From Elusimicrobiales bacterium (GTDB taxonomy: Bacteria; Elusimicrobiota; Elusimicrobia; Elusimicrobiales; UBA9959), in the NCBI GenBank assembly GCA_028713125.1, contig JAQTOU010000002.1:484405-548404 (forward strand): 64,000 bases of DNA. Reading direction: 5' to 3'. Positions 8,823-20,009 of the stretch are shown here, piece by piece (the stretch's first letter is position 1; the number at the start of each line of letters is the position of its first letter). Position numbers and translations under genes: made by a program. The notes beneath the pieces are model-generated. The model was not told the DNA's origin, searched no databases, and worked only from the letters and a program-made list of their open reading frames with translations.

Positions 8823-9119
8823 ATGGCAAAACTAAAGACCGGAAGACATACCAGCGCTATAAAAGCCTGGCGCAAATCAGAAAAGCTGGCCTCCAAGAAC
8901 AGAGGCGTAAAAACCAGGATTCACGACACCGCGAAAGAGTTCGGAACTCTCGTCGCCAAGAAGGACATGGAGGGCGCGCAGAAAATGCTGCCCAAAACCT
9001 ATGCCCTGCTTGATAAAGCCGCGAAGACCGGCACTATCCACTGGAAAGCCGCCGCGCGGAAGAAGTCCCGCCTCGCCGCGCGCATAAAGTCGATAGCCCA
9101 GAATCCTTCCGTTAAATAA
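8823..9119 (+). CDS. rpsT: 30S ribosomal protein S20
   Basis: 98 residues, typical S20 length and composition: highly basic three-helix protein starting MAKLKTGRHTSAIKAWRKSEK with a C-terminal KKSRLAARI segment. It binds 16S rRNA in the body of the small subunit. It stands alone between divergent murJ and convergent holA. Its promoter must lie inside the murJ 5' end, because only 22 bp separate the two starts. A bidirectional terminator follows. Confidence 0.95.
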   Translation: MAKLKTGRHTSAIKAWRKSEKLASKNRGVKTRIHDTAKEFGTLVAKKDMEGAQKMLPKTYALLDKAAKTGTIHWKAAARKKSRLAARIKSIAQNPSVK

Positions 9120-9143
9120 CTTTCCCTTAAAAAGAAAGAGCGG

Positions 9144-9170
9144 ACCCCGGCGCAGTCAGCCGGGGTTCTG
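9144..9170 (+). terminator. Bidirectional terminator between rpsT and holA
   Basis: ACCCCGGC (9144-9151) pairs with GCCGGGGT (9159-9166). On the minus strand the stem is followed by a pyrimidine-rich CTCTTTCTTTTT tract (9128-9139), so it should end holA well; on the plus strand the T tract is weaker. Confidence 0.7.
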
Positions 9171-10172
9171 CTATTTGGCTCCGGTTATCTCGAAGGCCAG
9201 CTGCTTGATCACCAGGCCCGGGTCCCGCTTCGAGGAGGACTTCAGCAGCTCCTCGGCTTCCAGGCAGCGCCTCAGGGAGCGCAGCAGCTTTTCCTCTGTA
9301 TAAGCTCCCGCGTCGCGCAGAGCAGCGTGGTACTGGCCTGGCGACATGCCGGCCTGGTAGCAGGCGCCGGGGCCCTCGCCCGCGGCGGACAGGCGCTTGA
9401 CTTTAAGGAGGCGTTCCACCGAGCGCGAGATCTGCGACAGCAGGGCCAGGGGCTCGGCGCCGGAAGCCAGCATGCCGGCGGCGGCCTGCGCGGCCTGGGC
9501 GGGGCGCTTCGCGCAGACGGCGTTTGAAAGTTCGAAAGGGTTCTGCGTGCGGGCGAAGCCGGCCAGCGCCAGCGCGTCGTCAGGGTTGAAGACCCTGTTC
9601 TGCCCGTGCATATAGATGGCGATCTTCTCCGCTTCTCCGTCCAGCGTGACGGAATCCGTGCCAAGCAGCTCCACCAGCGTTTCCAGCGCTTCCCCGTCCG
9701 TCTTCACTCCGCCCGCGAGAAGCACGGTATTGAGGTGCTCCACGGCCTGGGCGGGGGACATCGGGTTGAAATTGACTATAGCGCACTCCGCCCCGAGCGC
9801 GGCGGGGATGGGGTCCGCTTTCTCGCGCGGCCAGTCGGACAGCAGGAGCAGGCAGGCGCTGGGGCAGGGGTTTTCAAGGTAGGCCAGCAGGGCCTTCATC
9901 GGTTCTTTTTTGAGTTTTTCCACCCGCTTCAGCGCCACGAAGCGCACCTCGGCCAGCATCGGAGAGGTCTGCGCCTCGTCCAGGGCCTGGGCGATGTCAG
10001 TGGTTTCGGAGTCCCTCACCGAGAAGTTGAACGACTCCGGCTTGAAGATAGCTTCGAGCCGCTTCAGGGCCGACTCCTTCATAGCGGTTTCCTCGCCGCA
10101 TAGATAGTACACGGGGCGGGTTTTGCTTTTGGCCCATTCGTCGGCCAGCGCTTTCGGTGTTAAGGTCTGCAT
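9171..10172 (-). CDS. holA: DNA polymerase III subunit delta
   Basis: 333 residues, the usual HolA length. The N-terminal domain (PVYYLCGEETAMKESALKRL) is the AAA+-like module that in delta has lost its nucleotide-binding P-loop, followed by the LLLLSDWP strand and the C-terminal clamp-loader collar helices. Delta opens the sliding clamp during loading. Order leuS-lptE-holA is the same as in E. coli and many Gram-negatives. It starts 18 bp after lptE. The partner holB is at 51942-53015. Confidence 0.92.
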   Translation of the reverse strand: MQTLTPKALADEWAKSKTRPVYYLCGEETAMKESALKRLEAIFKPESFNFSVRDSETTDIAQALDEAQTSPMLAEVRFVALKRVEKLKKEPMKALLAYLENPCPSACLLLLSDWPREKADPIPAALGAECAIVNFNPMSPAQAVEHLNTVLLAGGVKTDGEALETLVELLGTDSVTLDGEAEKIAIYMHGQNRVFNPDDALALAGFARTQNPFELSNAVCAKRPAQAAQAAAGMLASGAEPLALLSQISRSVERLLKVKRLSAAGEGPGACYQAGMSPGQYHAALRDAGAYTEEKLLRSLRRCLEAEELLKSSSKRDPGLVIKQLAFEITGAK

Positions 10173-10190
10173 AGTTAAGGCGCTTCGCCT

Positions 10191-10784
10191 CTATCTGCCG
10201 TTAAGCGTTCCGGACGACTGCTGCACTTCCGGGTTCCCGGGGATCTTTTTCTGCGAGGCGCTGGAGACCGAGCCGAAGCCGGAGACCGTCCGCAGCACTA
10301 CGTCCTTGGCCAGGATCTCCCACAGGGCTTCCCTGGCCTGCTCCTCGGTAAGGCCGCCGGGCAGGTTGGCGGCGGAATACATCTTGGTGACCTGGAGGGC
10401 GGGCTCCTCCCAGAGGTAGCGGTTCTGCTCGCGGTCCAGCAGGCGCAGGCCCGCTATCACGTTAAGCTTGTAGACCGTGGGCACCAGGTTCACGTCGTAT
10501 TGTATAGGCGTCAGGATATAGTGGCTTATCTCTCCCACTATCACCCCCTGCGCCGCGTTCTCGGGGGACACCAGGTATTCCCCGTTCTTCAGGAATTCGT
10601 CTATCACTTTCAGCGTTATCTTTTCTTCCAGCCCGAACTGCTGCGTCTTGTTGGCGAAAGGGCGTACGGCGATGCGCTTGATGTAGATCGGCAGTTTCTG
10701 CTCCGCCGGCTTGTAGACTATATCCGGGCTTGTCTGGCACGCGGCGAGCCCTACCGCCGCTATTAGAAATATCAGTTTCTTCAT
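10191..10784 (-). CDS. lptE: LPS-assembly lipoprotein LptE-like
   Basis: 197 residues with a lipoprotein signal peptide and lipobox LAAC (Cys at about residue 16). The mature N-terminus (IKRIAVRPFANKTQQFGLEEKIT) is the LptE/RlpB-type 'I.V..F.N.T...gle..lT' strand-helix, and the rest matches the fold in length. In the outer membrane LptE plugs and helps assemble the LptD barrel, so its presence argues for an LPS-bearing outer membrane. The leuS-lptE-holA order supports the call. The C-terminal tail is Ser/Gln-rich and probably disordered. Confidence 0.85.
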   Translation of the reverse strand: MKKLIFLIAAVGLAACQTSPDIVYKPAEQKLPIYIKRIAVRPFANKTQQFGLEEKITLKVIDEFLKNGEYLVSPENAAQGVIVGEISHYILTPIQYDVNLVPTVYKLNVIAGLRLLDREQNRYLWEEPALQVTKMYSAANLPGGLTEEQAREALWEILAKDVVLRTVSGFGSVSSASQKKIPGNPEVQQSSGTLNGR

Positions 10785-10806
10785 AATTCCCCCGTAACTC
10801 CGGCCG

Positions 10807-13319
<2,513 letters not shown>

Positions 13320-13323
<4 letters not shown>

Positions 13324-13982
13324 TTTGAAGCCTCCGTGCGTTTTCTGCCCTTCTTCCGGTCGAAGATGATGCTGACCACGCCCTTCGCGGCCTTTACCCT
13401 GTATTTGGCGGGATCCGCGCCTTTGGGCACCGCCATCACGCGCTGGTTCCGCTTCATGAAAGACGAGGAGGAAACGCTTCCGTCTGGGTTCGTGACCTGC
13501 CGGTTTACAGCCTGGGCGTAGTTGATCTTGATGCGCTTTCCGTCTATATTAACTTTCATCGAATCGCTGTCCGCCTGCGGGGCTTTGAGGCTGACCGTGA
13601 CATGCTCGTCATCAGAGATCACCTCGGGTTTCAGGTCCGCCGGGGACATCTTCCCGGCCACCCATTTGCCGTAAGAGGCGTCGAAATCTTTCTGCTTCGG
13701 GCCCAGCTTCGAGGCGATCTTCTTCTGCGCCGCCTCTATGTCCCGTATCGGGTCTTCGGAGCCGGAAAAAAAAGAATCGCCGAAGAGGGAGTCGAAATCC
13801 TCGGAGCTTACCGGCTTGTCGGACTGCAGCTTATTGTTCACCTGGCCGATCCAGGTGTCTATATTCTTTATCAGGTCCTGGCCCAGCTGCTCTGAGTCCG
13901 CGGCCTGTTCCTGCTGCTGCGCGGGAGCCGGCGACGCGGTAATGAAAATGAGAAGGACCAGCGCGGTGCATGAATTTCGCAT
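13320..13982 (-). CDS. Exported Hsp20/alpha-crystallin-like protein
   Basis: 220 residues. A signal peptide (about residues 1-21, ending SPAPAQ) is followed by an acidic helical region and then, from about residue 120, a beta-rich segment ([28 protein letters not shown] ... [25 protein letters not shown]) that has the strand order of the Hsp20 core, including the final 'G V L x I x x x K' pattern. The canonical cytoplasmic sHSPs have no signal peptide, so this is an envelope version, perhaps a periplasmic holdase. Function is inferred from fold-level similarity only. Translationally coupled to leuS. Confidence 0.6.
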
Positions 13983-14022
13983 ATTTACACTTATTTTATC
14001 AAATAAGGCGGAGCGTGAGGGG

Positions 14023-14472
14023 CTAGGCCAGCTTTTTCAGCAGGGCGGCGGTCTTCTCGTTCATCGCCCTGCGCTTCGCGGGGGTAGCGTCGTCCATGCC
14101 GGACAGGTGCAGGGCGCCGTGCGCCGCCAGCACCAGCAGCTCCGTCAGCAGGGAGTGCCCCATCGCGCGCGCCTGCCTCGCGGCGACCGGCAGGCAGATA
14201 TAGATCTCGCCCCAGGCCGCGCCCGGGACCGGCGAGGGGGGGAAGTTAAAAGCTATGACGTCGGTCAGGCGGTTCTTGCCGAGGAAGCGGCGGTTAAGCG
14301 CCTTTATCCCCGGGCCGCCGGTGAAGATCAGATTGACCGGCTTTTTGGCGTTTTTCCCGCCCAGGCCGAGCGCGGAGGCGCGGGAGAGCAGCGGCCTGGC
14401 CGCTTTCACTTCCCTCGGAACCTCGGTTTCAAAAAAAACGGTGATCGGCACCGGGCGCTTTCCTATTGCCAC
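14023..14472 (-). CDS. ybeY: YbeY-like endoribonuclease / rRNA maturation factor
   Basis: 149 residues, normal length for YbeY, a single-strand-specific metal-dependent RNase needed for 16S rRNA 3' maturation and ribosome quality control. Family landmarks are the LNRRFLGKNRLTDVIAFNFP segment and the metal site HGALHLSGMDD. Family members normally read HGxLHLxGYDH with three His ligands; here the first two His are present, but the third is replaced by Asp in a MDDAT context. It overlaps the end of glgC by 10 bp. Family assignment is secure; activity is less certain because of the ligand change. Confidence 0.85.
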   Translation of the reverse strand: MAIGKRPVPITVFFETEVPREVKAARPLLSRASALGLGGKNAKKPVNLIFTGGPGIKALNRRFLGKNRLTDVIAFNFPPSPVPGAAWGEIYICLPVAARQARAMGHSLLTELLVLAAHGALHLSGMDDATPAKRRAMNEKTAALLKKLA

Positions 14473-15671
14473 TTCGAGATCCCGCGCGGTATGACGACTA
14501 TGCCGTCGGGGTCTATGTAATAATGCTGGGCGTCCTGGTCCTGGTTGTAGCCTATCGTGGTTTTCGCCTCGATAGTGTTATAGCGGTCCATGATGACCTT
14601 CTTCAGGCGCGAGCCGGCCTTTATCTCGCAGGCGTCCATTATGATGCAGTCTTCCAACTGGCATTTCTCGTGGATGATGACGTCGTTGGAAAGGATGCAG
14701 CGCTTCAGCGAGGATTGGCTTATCACGCAGCCGTCGCAGATCATGCAGTCCTGCAGGTTCGACTCTATGATCTTGGCGGGCGCCGTGGTGTTCCTGGAGT
14801 CCTGCACCGGCCACTGTTTATTGTTCAGGTCCAGTTTGGGCTTTGCGCCCAGCAGGTCCATATGGGTCTGCCAGAAAGCTTCCAGCGTCCCTACGTCGCG
14901 CCAGTAATTCTTTTCCTCGTAAGCTTTCACACCGGGCAGTTTCTGCCCGTCGAAGTTGTAGGCGAAGACACGGTAGCGCTTGTGGATGTTGGGTAAAATG
15001 GTCTTGCCGAAGTCAAGCGCGGCGGCCTCGCCAGACTCCTCGTGCAGGATCTTGACCAGGGCGTCGTAGCTGAAGATATAATTCCCCATGGACGCGTAGA
15101 CGGAGTTCGGGTTGCCGGGCATCGGCTTGGGGTTCTTCGGCTTCTCCTCGAAGCCCGTGATGCGGTTCTTCGCGTCCACCACCAGGGTCCCGAAGCGCGA
15201 GGCCTGCTTGATCGGCACGGGCAGGGCCGACACGGTCACGTCGGCCTTGTTCGCCACATGGAAGTCTATCATCTGGCGGATATCCATGCGGTAGATGTGA
15301 TCGGCGCCGAAGATGGCCACCAGGTCCGGCTTATAGTCGTTGATGAGGTTCAGGTTCTGCTTCACGGCGTCGGCGGTGCCGCGGTACCACATCTCCCCCA
15401 GGCGCATCTGCGGGGGGACCACGGTTATGAAGTGCTCCTTGGTGATTCCGCCCAGGTTCCAGGTGGAGCGCAGGTATTCTATGAGGGACTGCGACATGTA
15501 CTGCACCAGCACGTAGTTGGAGTAGATGCCGGAGTTGATGAAGTTCGAGAGCACGAAGTCGATGATCCGGTATTTGCCGCCGAACGGCACGGCCGGCTTG
15601 GAGCGCTCCTTGGTGAGCGGGTAAAGCCTTTCGCCCTTGCCGCCCGCCATGATGATGCCTATGGTTTTCAT
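14463..15671 (-). CDS. glgC: Glucose-1-phosphate adenylyltransferase
   Basis: 402 residues, the usual GlgC length. It makes ADP-glucose for glycogen synthesis. The N-terminal nucleotidyltransferase signature is IMAGGKGERLYPLTKERSKPAVPFGG in pieces (MAGGKGERL at 8-16, KPAVPFGG at about 25). GADHIYRMD lies near residue 122, and a C-terminal left-handed beta-helix region carries the allosteric site. The window also encodes a GH57 branching-enzyme-like protein with its DUF4912 partner and a phosphoglucomutase, which together suggest glycogen storage. It sits 22 bp downstream of the HemQ/Cld gene on the same strand. Confidence 0.95.
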   Translation of the reverse strand: MKTIGIIMAGGKGERLYPLTKERSKPAVPFGGKYRIIDFVLSNFINSGIYSNYVLVQYMSQSLIEYLRSTWNLGGITKEHFITVVPPQMRLGEMWYRGTADAVKQNLNLINDYKPDLVAIFGADHIYRMDIRQMIDFHVANKADVTVSALPVPIKQASRFGTLVVDAKNRITGFEEKPKNPKPMPGNPNSVYASMGNYIFSYDALVKILHEESGEAAALDFGKTILPNIHKRYRVFAYNFDGQKLPGVKAYEEKNYWRDVGTLEAFWQTHMDLLGAKPKLDLNNKQWPVQDSRNTTAPAKIIESNLQDCMICDGCVISQSSLKRCILSNDVIIHEKCQLEDCIIMDACEIKAGSRLKKVIMDRYNTIEAKTTIGYNQDQDAQHYYIDPDGIVVIPRGISKWQ

Positions 15672-15693
15672 ATGCTTGTCTCCTTGAAAGATC

Positions 15694-16392
15694 CTAGCTT
15701 ATCGCGTCCAGTATCTCGGTCAGGGGCTTGCCCAGGCAAAGGAACACCGGCTTGTCTACGGTAGTGTAATTCTTTATGCGGAGCTGCCTGAGCTCCTGCG
15801 TGGCCGAGATAAGGTCCTCGAGGGCCTTGGCCTCGCGCGCGACGATTATCTCCTGGTCGTCCAGGCCGTAGGAGAGGAAGAAATTCTCGTGGATCTCCTT
15901 GTAGCGGTTCACGACAAGCCGGCGCTCCGCCATCAGCTTTTCCCTTTCCTGCTCCGAGAGCTCGTACCAGGTATGGGCCTTCACCACCGGGTGCAGCAGC
16001 ATGTAGCGGTAGCGCCCGAAAGTGTCCTTGGGGAGGAAGCCGAAATCCAGGTCCTTTTTCGGCAGGGAGGCCTCGGGGCCGTGGTTCACGCCCAGGAAAG
16101 AATGTACCGGGGTGAAATATTTGCCGGCGCCGGTGGAAAAAGTGCGCGCGCAGATCTCCTGCAGGTAGGTCAGGTCGTCGGACATCCGCCAGAAAAGAAT
16201 GTCAGAATCGGCTCGCAGGCCGGAAACCATGTAGGTGCGCAGGAAGACTTTTTCCTGGCAGGCGCCCACCATGTTCTCGAATTCCTGCTTGGCCGCTATC
16301 TTTTCGTTGGAAATGAGCCGCCGGAAATCCGGCTGCAGCTTCACGAACAGGAAGCTGGAGTAGATGTTAGCGGGCTTTTTTGTTTTTTCCAT
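15694..16392 (-). CDS. Chlorite dismutase/HemQ-family heme protein
   Basis: 232 residues of the dimeric alpha/beta-barrel Cld superfamily. Diagnostic segments are ADSDILFWRMSDD (about residue 60), RYMLLHPVVKAHTWYELSEQER (about residues 127-150) and the YGLDDQEIIVARE strand. In HemQ members these surround the coproheme site and the protein makes heme b by oxidative decarboxylation of coproheme. True chlorite dismutases share the fold and need a distal Arg. I cannot place the ligand His with confidence, so coproheme decarboxylase is an inference. No other heme-pathway gene is in the window. The start overlaps the end of the upstream adaptor gene by 26 bp. Confidence 0.75.
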   Translation of the reverse strand: MEKTKKPANIYSSFLFVKLQPDFRRLISNEKIAAKQEFENMVGACQEKVFLRTYMVSGLRADSDILFWRMSDDLTYLQEICARTFSTGAGKYFTPVHSFLGVNHGPEASLPKKDLDFGFLPKDTFGRYRYMLLHPVVKAHTWYELSEQEREKLMAERRLVVNRYKEIHENFFLSYGLDDQEIIVAREAKALEDLISATQELRQLRIKNYTTVDKPVFLCLGKPLTEILDAIS

Positions 16393-17332
16393 CTTTTGTC
16401 TCCGCCGCCGGCCTGAAGGGTTCCAGGTACAGCGAGCTGTGTCCGAGAATTTCCACCTCGTCCGCGGTTTCCAGGCCGGTCTGGATCTCCGTTATCAGGA
16501 AGCGCCTGCCGCCGGATTCTATCATGTGCCCGCGGGGGAGCAGCATGGCATTGTCGCTCTTTCCCACGAAAAGTATGCCGTTGAACTGCTCGCCTATCTT
16601 TATGCCGTCCTTCAGGTCCAGCACTTCCAGCCAGAGGCGGTTGATCAGGTTGGAGCCTTTCACGTGCAGGAAATTAACCAGCTTGGTCTCGAATTTATCG
16701 TCGGTGTTCCGGGCGTGCTCCAGGTTAGCGGTCATGCCGGGCGTCAGCTTGGAATACAGCGGCTCCGTGTTCCTGCCCACTATCACCACTTTCCTCGCGA
16801 CGGTGAAAAGGCGGTCCCCCTTGTTTATCCGGGTCCTCGGCTCTACGTAAATATTCGAGATCACGCCCGGCGTCTCCGGCTTGATCTCCGTGTAGCTGTA
16901 CACGTCCTGCCAGCGGCGTTCCGTCTGTTTGCGCGACTCCTCCGAACTGGAGTCCAGCAGGGCCGCCATTTCGGTGGAGACCATTTTCGTCAGCACCGTT
17001 TTCGGGGTGACGAAGCTGAAAACCTCGGTCTGCACTTCCTCTATGCGGCCGTCGAAGGGGGCGAAAATGTCGTAGGTGTCCTGCGCGGTGCTGATACCGG
17101 TGACCGGAGTGTAGACGGCTATGGTCCCGGTCTTGATGTTGCGCTGGGCAAGACCGTCCCAGGGCGAGGCCTCCTGGCCCCCCGCCGCGGACTCCCCGGC
17201 TTTCTGGGCCGCGGGGGTCTCGGCTTTCGGCGCGGCGGCCGGCTTGTTTTTCGGCGCGCCGGCGGGTTTTGCCGCGTACGCGGCGCAGGCCAGCAGCAGC
17301 AGCGCCGAGACGTTAATGAATTTTCTTTTCAT
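16367..17332 (-). CDS. Periplasmic adaptor (membrane-fusion) protein-like
   Basis: 321 residues: signal peptide (about residues 1-20), Ala/Pro/Lys-rich linker to about residue 55, then a biotinyl-lipoyl-like beta segment (GTIAVYTPVTGIST...DIFAPFDGRIEEV) and a second half (KPETPGVISNIYVEPRTRINKGDRLFTVA) that is the mirrored lipoyl half of HlyD/CusB-type adaptors, followed by beta-barrel strands. Adaptors of this type link inner-membrane pumps to outer-membrane channels, but no transporter gene is adjacent. It lies between thyX (20-bp overlap) and the HemQ gene (26-bp overlap), so it is tightly co-transcribed with metabolic genes. The partner pump is unknown. Confidence 0.6.
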   Translation of the reverse strand: MKRKFINVSALLLLACAAYAAKPAGAPKNKPAAAPKAETPAAQKAGESAAGGQEASPWDGLAQRNIKTGTIAVYTPVTGISTAQDTYDIFAPFDGRIEEVQTEVFSFVTPKTVLTKMVSTEMAALLDSSSEESRKQTERRWQDVYSYTEIKPETPGVISNIYVEPRTRINKGDRLFTVARKVVIVGRNTEPLYSKLTPGMTANLEHARNTDDKFETKLVNFLHVKGSNLINRLWLEVLDLKDGIKIGEQFNGILFVGKSDNAMLLPRGHMIESGGRRFLITEIQTGLETADEVEILGHSSLYLEPFRPAAETKDGKNKKAR

Positions 17333-18011
17333 TCAGTTTCGACCAGGCCTCCCAGGTCCAGGGCATTTTAGAGCGGAAGATCTCCGTTATCGCGTCGGCG
17401 TACTGGCGGATCTCGTACTGGGCGTGGGCGTCGGCGCGCAGGTTTATGAAGTTGAGCAGGCTGCGCGCGTTTATGGTCCAGTGGAACTGCGTATACTGCG
17501 CCACCGGCAGCACCATGCGCGCCATCTCCCGGGCGACGCCGGCCTCGAGGAGCTCGGCGTAGGCGGCGAAGGACGCTTTTATGGCCTTGTCGTAAACGGC
17601 CAGCAGTTTTTCCTGGTCAAGCGCTCCGGAGCGCACCGAGCCCTGCCGGTTTATCTTGTCCTGCACCCTGAAAGCTTCGGGGTAGTAGAACTCTTCCTTC
17701 ACTTCGGTATAGCGGGCGGAAATCTCGTTATAGGAGGCTATGCGGTGGCGCATCCACTGCCTGGCCACGAAGATGGGGCACTTTATATGGAACTGGAAAA
17801 CCGAGTGTTCGAAGGGGCTCAGGTGGCCGTTGGCCAGCAGGTATTCCAGAAGTTTCCTGTCCTGCTCCGTGCCTTTCGAGACCGAGCCGAAAGATACCCG
17901 TGCCGAATCGACGGCGCGCTGGTCCCCTCCCATGAATTCCACCAGCTTCACAAAGCCCTTGTCCAGAGTTTTGTAAAGGTCCTGTCCTGCTTTGATTTCG
18001 GTTTCAGACAT
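17313..18011 (-). CDS. thyX: Flavin-dependent thymidylate synthase
   Basis: 232 residues. The ThyX motif RHRxxSxNExSxRY is present as RHRIASYNEISARY (about residue 88). ThyX methylates dUMP with methylene-tetrahydrofolate, FAD and NADPH. An N-terminal family region ending in FGSVSKGTEQDRKLLEYLLANGH is visible, and HWTINARSLLNF carries the conserved Arg of the dUMP site. It is the first gene of the nine-gene minus-strand run ending at holA, and is divergent from mazG across a 70-bp AT-rich gap that must hold both promoters. Thymidylate kinase is at 53091-53720. Confidence 0.96.
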   Translation of the reverse strand: MSETEIKAGQDLYKTLDKGFVKLVEFMGGDQRAVDSARVSFGSVSKGTEQDRKLLEYLLANGHLSPFEHSVFQFHIKCPIFVARQWMRHRIASYNEISARYTEVKEEFYYPEAFRVQDKINRQGSVRSGALDQEKLLAVYDKAIKASFAAYAELLEAGVAREMARMVLPVAQYTQFHWTINARSLLNFINLRADAHAQYEIRQYADAITEIFRSKMPWTWEAWSKLNEKKIH

Positions 18012-18081
18012 GCGCCCTCCGCGCTCCGCCCTTTGCCAGTTTGTTTAATTGATATAAAATTATATACTTTTAAAACTTCTA

Positions 18082-18543
18082 ATGAAAGATAAGGCGGCCA
18101 TGAAACCCAAATTTACCCGCGAAGCCTCCAGGCTCGCGCGCAGTTCTTCGCTCGGCTCCCTGGAAAAAATAATGAAAATGCTGCTGGCCCCGGGCGGCTG
18201 CCCGTGGGACCGCAGGCAGACCCACTCCACCCTGGTCAAGTACCTGCACGAGGAGGCCGGCGAGGTGGGCCGCGCCGTGCGGAAAAAAGACTGGAAGAAC
18301 CTTCAGGAAGAGCTCGGCGACGTGCTCCTGCAGGTGGTGTTCCACAGCGCGCTGGCCCGCCGGGACGGGCGCTTCGCCCTGGGCGACGTCATAAGAACGA
18401 TAAACGCCAAAATGGTGCGGCGCCACCCGCATGTTTTCGCCGGCGGCAGCGAGAAGTTCTCCACTCCGGCCCAGGTTCTGCGGCAGTGGAAGATAATAAA
18501 GAAAGGCGAAAAAGCGCGCGCGGCGCGGGGAAAGAAGGCTTGA
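18082..18543 (+). CDS. mazG: MazG-family nucleoside triphosphate pyrophosphohydrolase
   Basis: 153 residues, a single MazG domain rather than the tandem form of E. coli. The motif CPWDRRQTHSTL followed by EEAGEV, and EELGDVLLQVVFHS, provides the Glu/Asp magnesium ligands; RRHPHVF closes the domain. It hydrolyses NTPs or dNTPs to NMP and PPi, cleaning the nucleotide pool. A second ATG at 18100 has a better ribosome-binding site (AAGG at 18091) and may be the true start. The stop codon overlaps the TTG start of the next gene. Confidence 0.92.
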   Translation: MKDKAAMKPKFTREASRLARSSSLGSLEKIMKMLLAPGGCPWDRRQTHSTLVKYLHEEAGEVGRAVRKKDWKNLQEELGDVLLQVVFHSALARRDGRFALGDVIRTINAKMVRRHPHVFAGGSEKFSTPAQVLRQWKIIKKGEKARAARGKKA

Positions 18544-20009
18544 ACCCTAAAAAACTGGCGCGTCTCATTTACCCCGGTTTCAGGTTCGGTGCGACGGATC
18601 CCGGCCTGGCGCTGCGGCTTGTGGAGCTGGGCGTGGGCGGTTTTTGTTTTTACGGAGGGAAAGCCGCCGAGGTCTTCGAAATGTCCCGGCTGCTGCGCTC
18701 CGCCTCCGATACTCCGCTGCTGATAGCTTCCGACTACGAGAACGGCGCCGGGCAATGGGTCTCTGGCGCTACCGAGCTGCCCTCCAATATGGCGATAGGC
18801 GCTTCCGGCTCCGAGGCGCTGGCCAGGCGCAAGGGCGAGATAACTGCCCTCGAGGCCAGGGCCCTTGGCGTGGATTGGGTCTTCGCCCCGGTAGTCGACC
18901 TGGGCTCGAAAGCCTCTAACCCGATAGTTAACGTGCGCGCTTTCGGCGCCGATCCCAACCTCGTCGCGGCCATGGCGGGCGCCTATCTTTCGGGTGTAAG
19001 CTCGCAGGGCGCCCTCTCGACTCTGAAGCATTTCCCGGGCCACGGCGACACGGAAGCCGACTCCCACCTGGAGCTGCCCTCCGTGAGTAAGAACATGCAG
19101 GCCCTGTCGGACTCGGACCTGCGGCCTTTCGCGGCGCTTGCGCGGCAGGCGGATTCGATAATGGCCGGACACCTCATGCTGCCCGGGCTGGACCCGGCGA
19201 ACCCCGCCTCCCTTTCGAAGGAAATTTTAACCGGGCTGCTGCGCGGAAAGCTGAAATATGGCGGTGTGATAGTTACCGACGCGCTGGAGATGAAGGCTGT
19301 TTCGGCCGACGGACATGCCGGGGTAAAGGCTTTCCTCGCCGGAGCCGATATCCTGCTGGTCCCCGATGATCCTTTCGCCCTGCATGAGGCGCTTGTTCGG
19401 GCCTCCAATGACGGGCTGATAACCGCCGCCGCAGTGGAGCTCGCGCTGGCCAGGCAGGACCTGATGGCGCGCAAGCTTTCTCCTTTCCGCTCGGCTCCGC
19501 CGCCTCTTGATTCGGTGCGCTGCGCCGAACACCTGGCCTTTAACGCCGAGGCGGCTCCTGCCTGTCTGGCCTGGGCTTCCGGAGCGGAAAAATTCAGGGT
19601 GAGGCCGGGAGAGACCCTGGGCTATTTCGAGCCGCTTACCTCCCCCGATAACTGGCGGGGCGCCGCCTTCGCCGACGAGCTCGTCCGCCTTGGCGCCCGC
19701 GTCGTCCCTTACCGGCCCGGCTGCGGCATGAAGCTTGCGGCAGGCTGCTTTTCCAAACCGCGGGCCGGCAGCGGCCGCATAAACCTGGCGGCTGAAGAGA
19801 AAGCCGCGCTCGCGGCGGCGATGGCCGGCGCGCCCGATTCGGCGGCGCTTGCCTTCGGGAGCCCTTTTGTCCTGAGCGGGCTCAAGCCTACGTCCGGGCT
19901 TTGCGCTTTCTGTTCGCTGGAGGAGTTTCAAAAGGGCGCGGCGCGCGCGCTTTTCGGTAAAGCCAGGGCCGGCGGCTCGATGCCGGTCAATATAGGGGAA
20001 CTATCATGA
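18540..20009 (+). CDS. Glycoside hydrolase family 3 beta-N-acetylhexosaminidase (NagZ-like)
   Basis: 489 residues from the TTG at 18540, which overlaps the mazG stop and has a GGAAAGAAGG purine tract before it; an in-frame extension to 18204 is only mazG read in another frame. The NagZ signature KHFPGHGDTEADSH is at about residue 162 and provides the catalytic His/Asp dyad. The nucleophile Asp is in VIVTDALEM (D247). No signal peptide is visible, so it is cytoplasmic and probably cleaves GlcNAc-anhydroMurNAc peptides or chitobiose. About 180 extra C-terminal residues after the barrel have no function I can name. The sodium symporter follows with a 4-bp overlap, suggesting that the pair imports and hydrolyses amino-sugar compounds. 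Confidence 0.88.
   Translation: MNPKKLARLIYPGFRFGATDPGLALRLVELGVGGFCFYGGKAAEVFEMSRLLRSASDTPLLIASDYENGAGQWVSGATELPSNMAIGASGSEALARRKGEITALEARALGVDWVFAPVVDLGSKASNPIVNVRAFGADPNLVAAMAGAYLSGVSSQGALSTLKHFPGHGDTEADSHLELPSVSKNMQALSDSDLRPFAALARQADSIMAGHLMLPGLDPANPASLSKEILTGLLRGKLKYGGVIVTDALEMKAVSADGHAGVKAFLAGADILLVPDDPFALHEALVRASNDGLITAAAVELALARQDLMARKLSPFRSAPPPLDSVRCAEHLAFNAEAAPACLAWASGAEKFRVRPGETLGYFEPLTSPDNWRGAAFADELVRLGARVVPYRPGCGMKLAAGCFSKPRAGSGRINLAAEEKAALAAAMAGAPDSAALAFGSPFVLSGLKPTSGLCAFCSLEEFQKGAARALFGKARAGGSMPVNIGELS

Noticed and set aside
8801..8896. Longer MurJ start
   Set aside because: It overlaps rpsT on the other strand and is not MurJ-like.
18204..18539. N-terminal extension of the GH3 gene
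   Set aside because: This stretch is mazG in another frame; family homology begins at the TTG at 18540.
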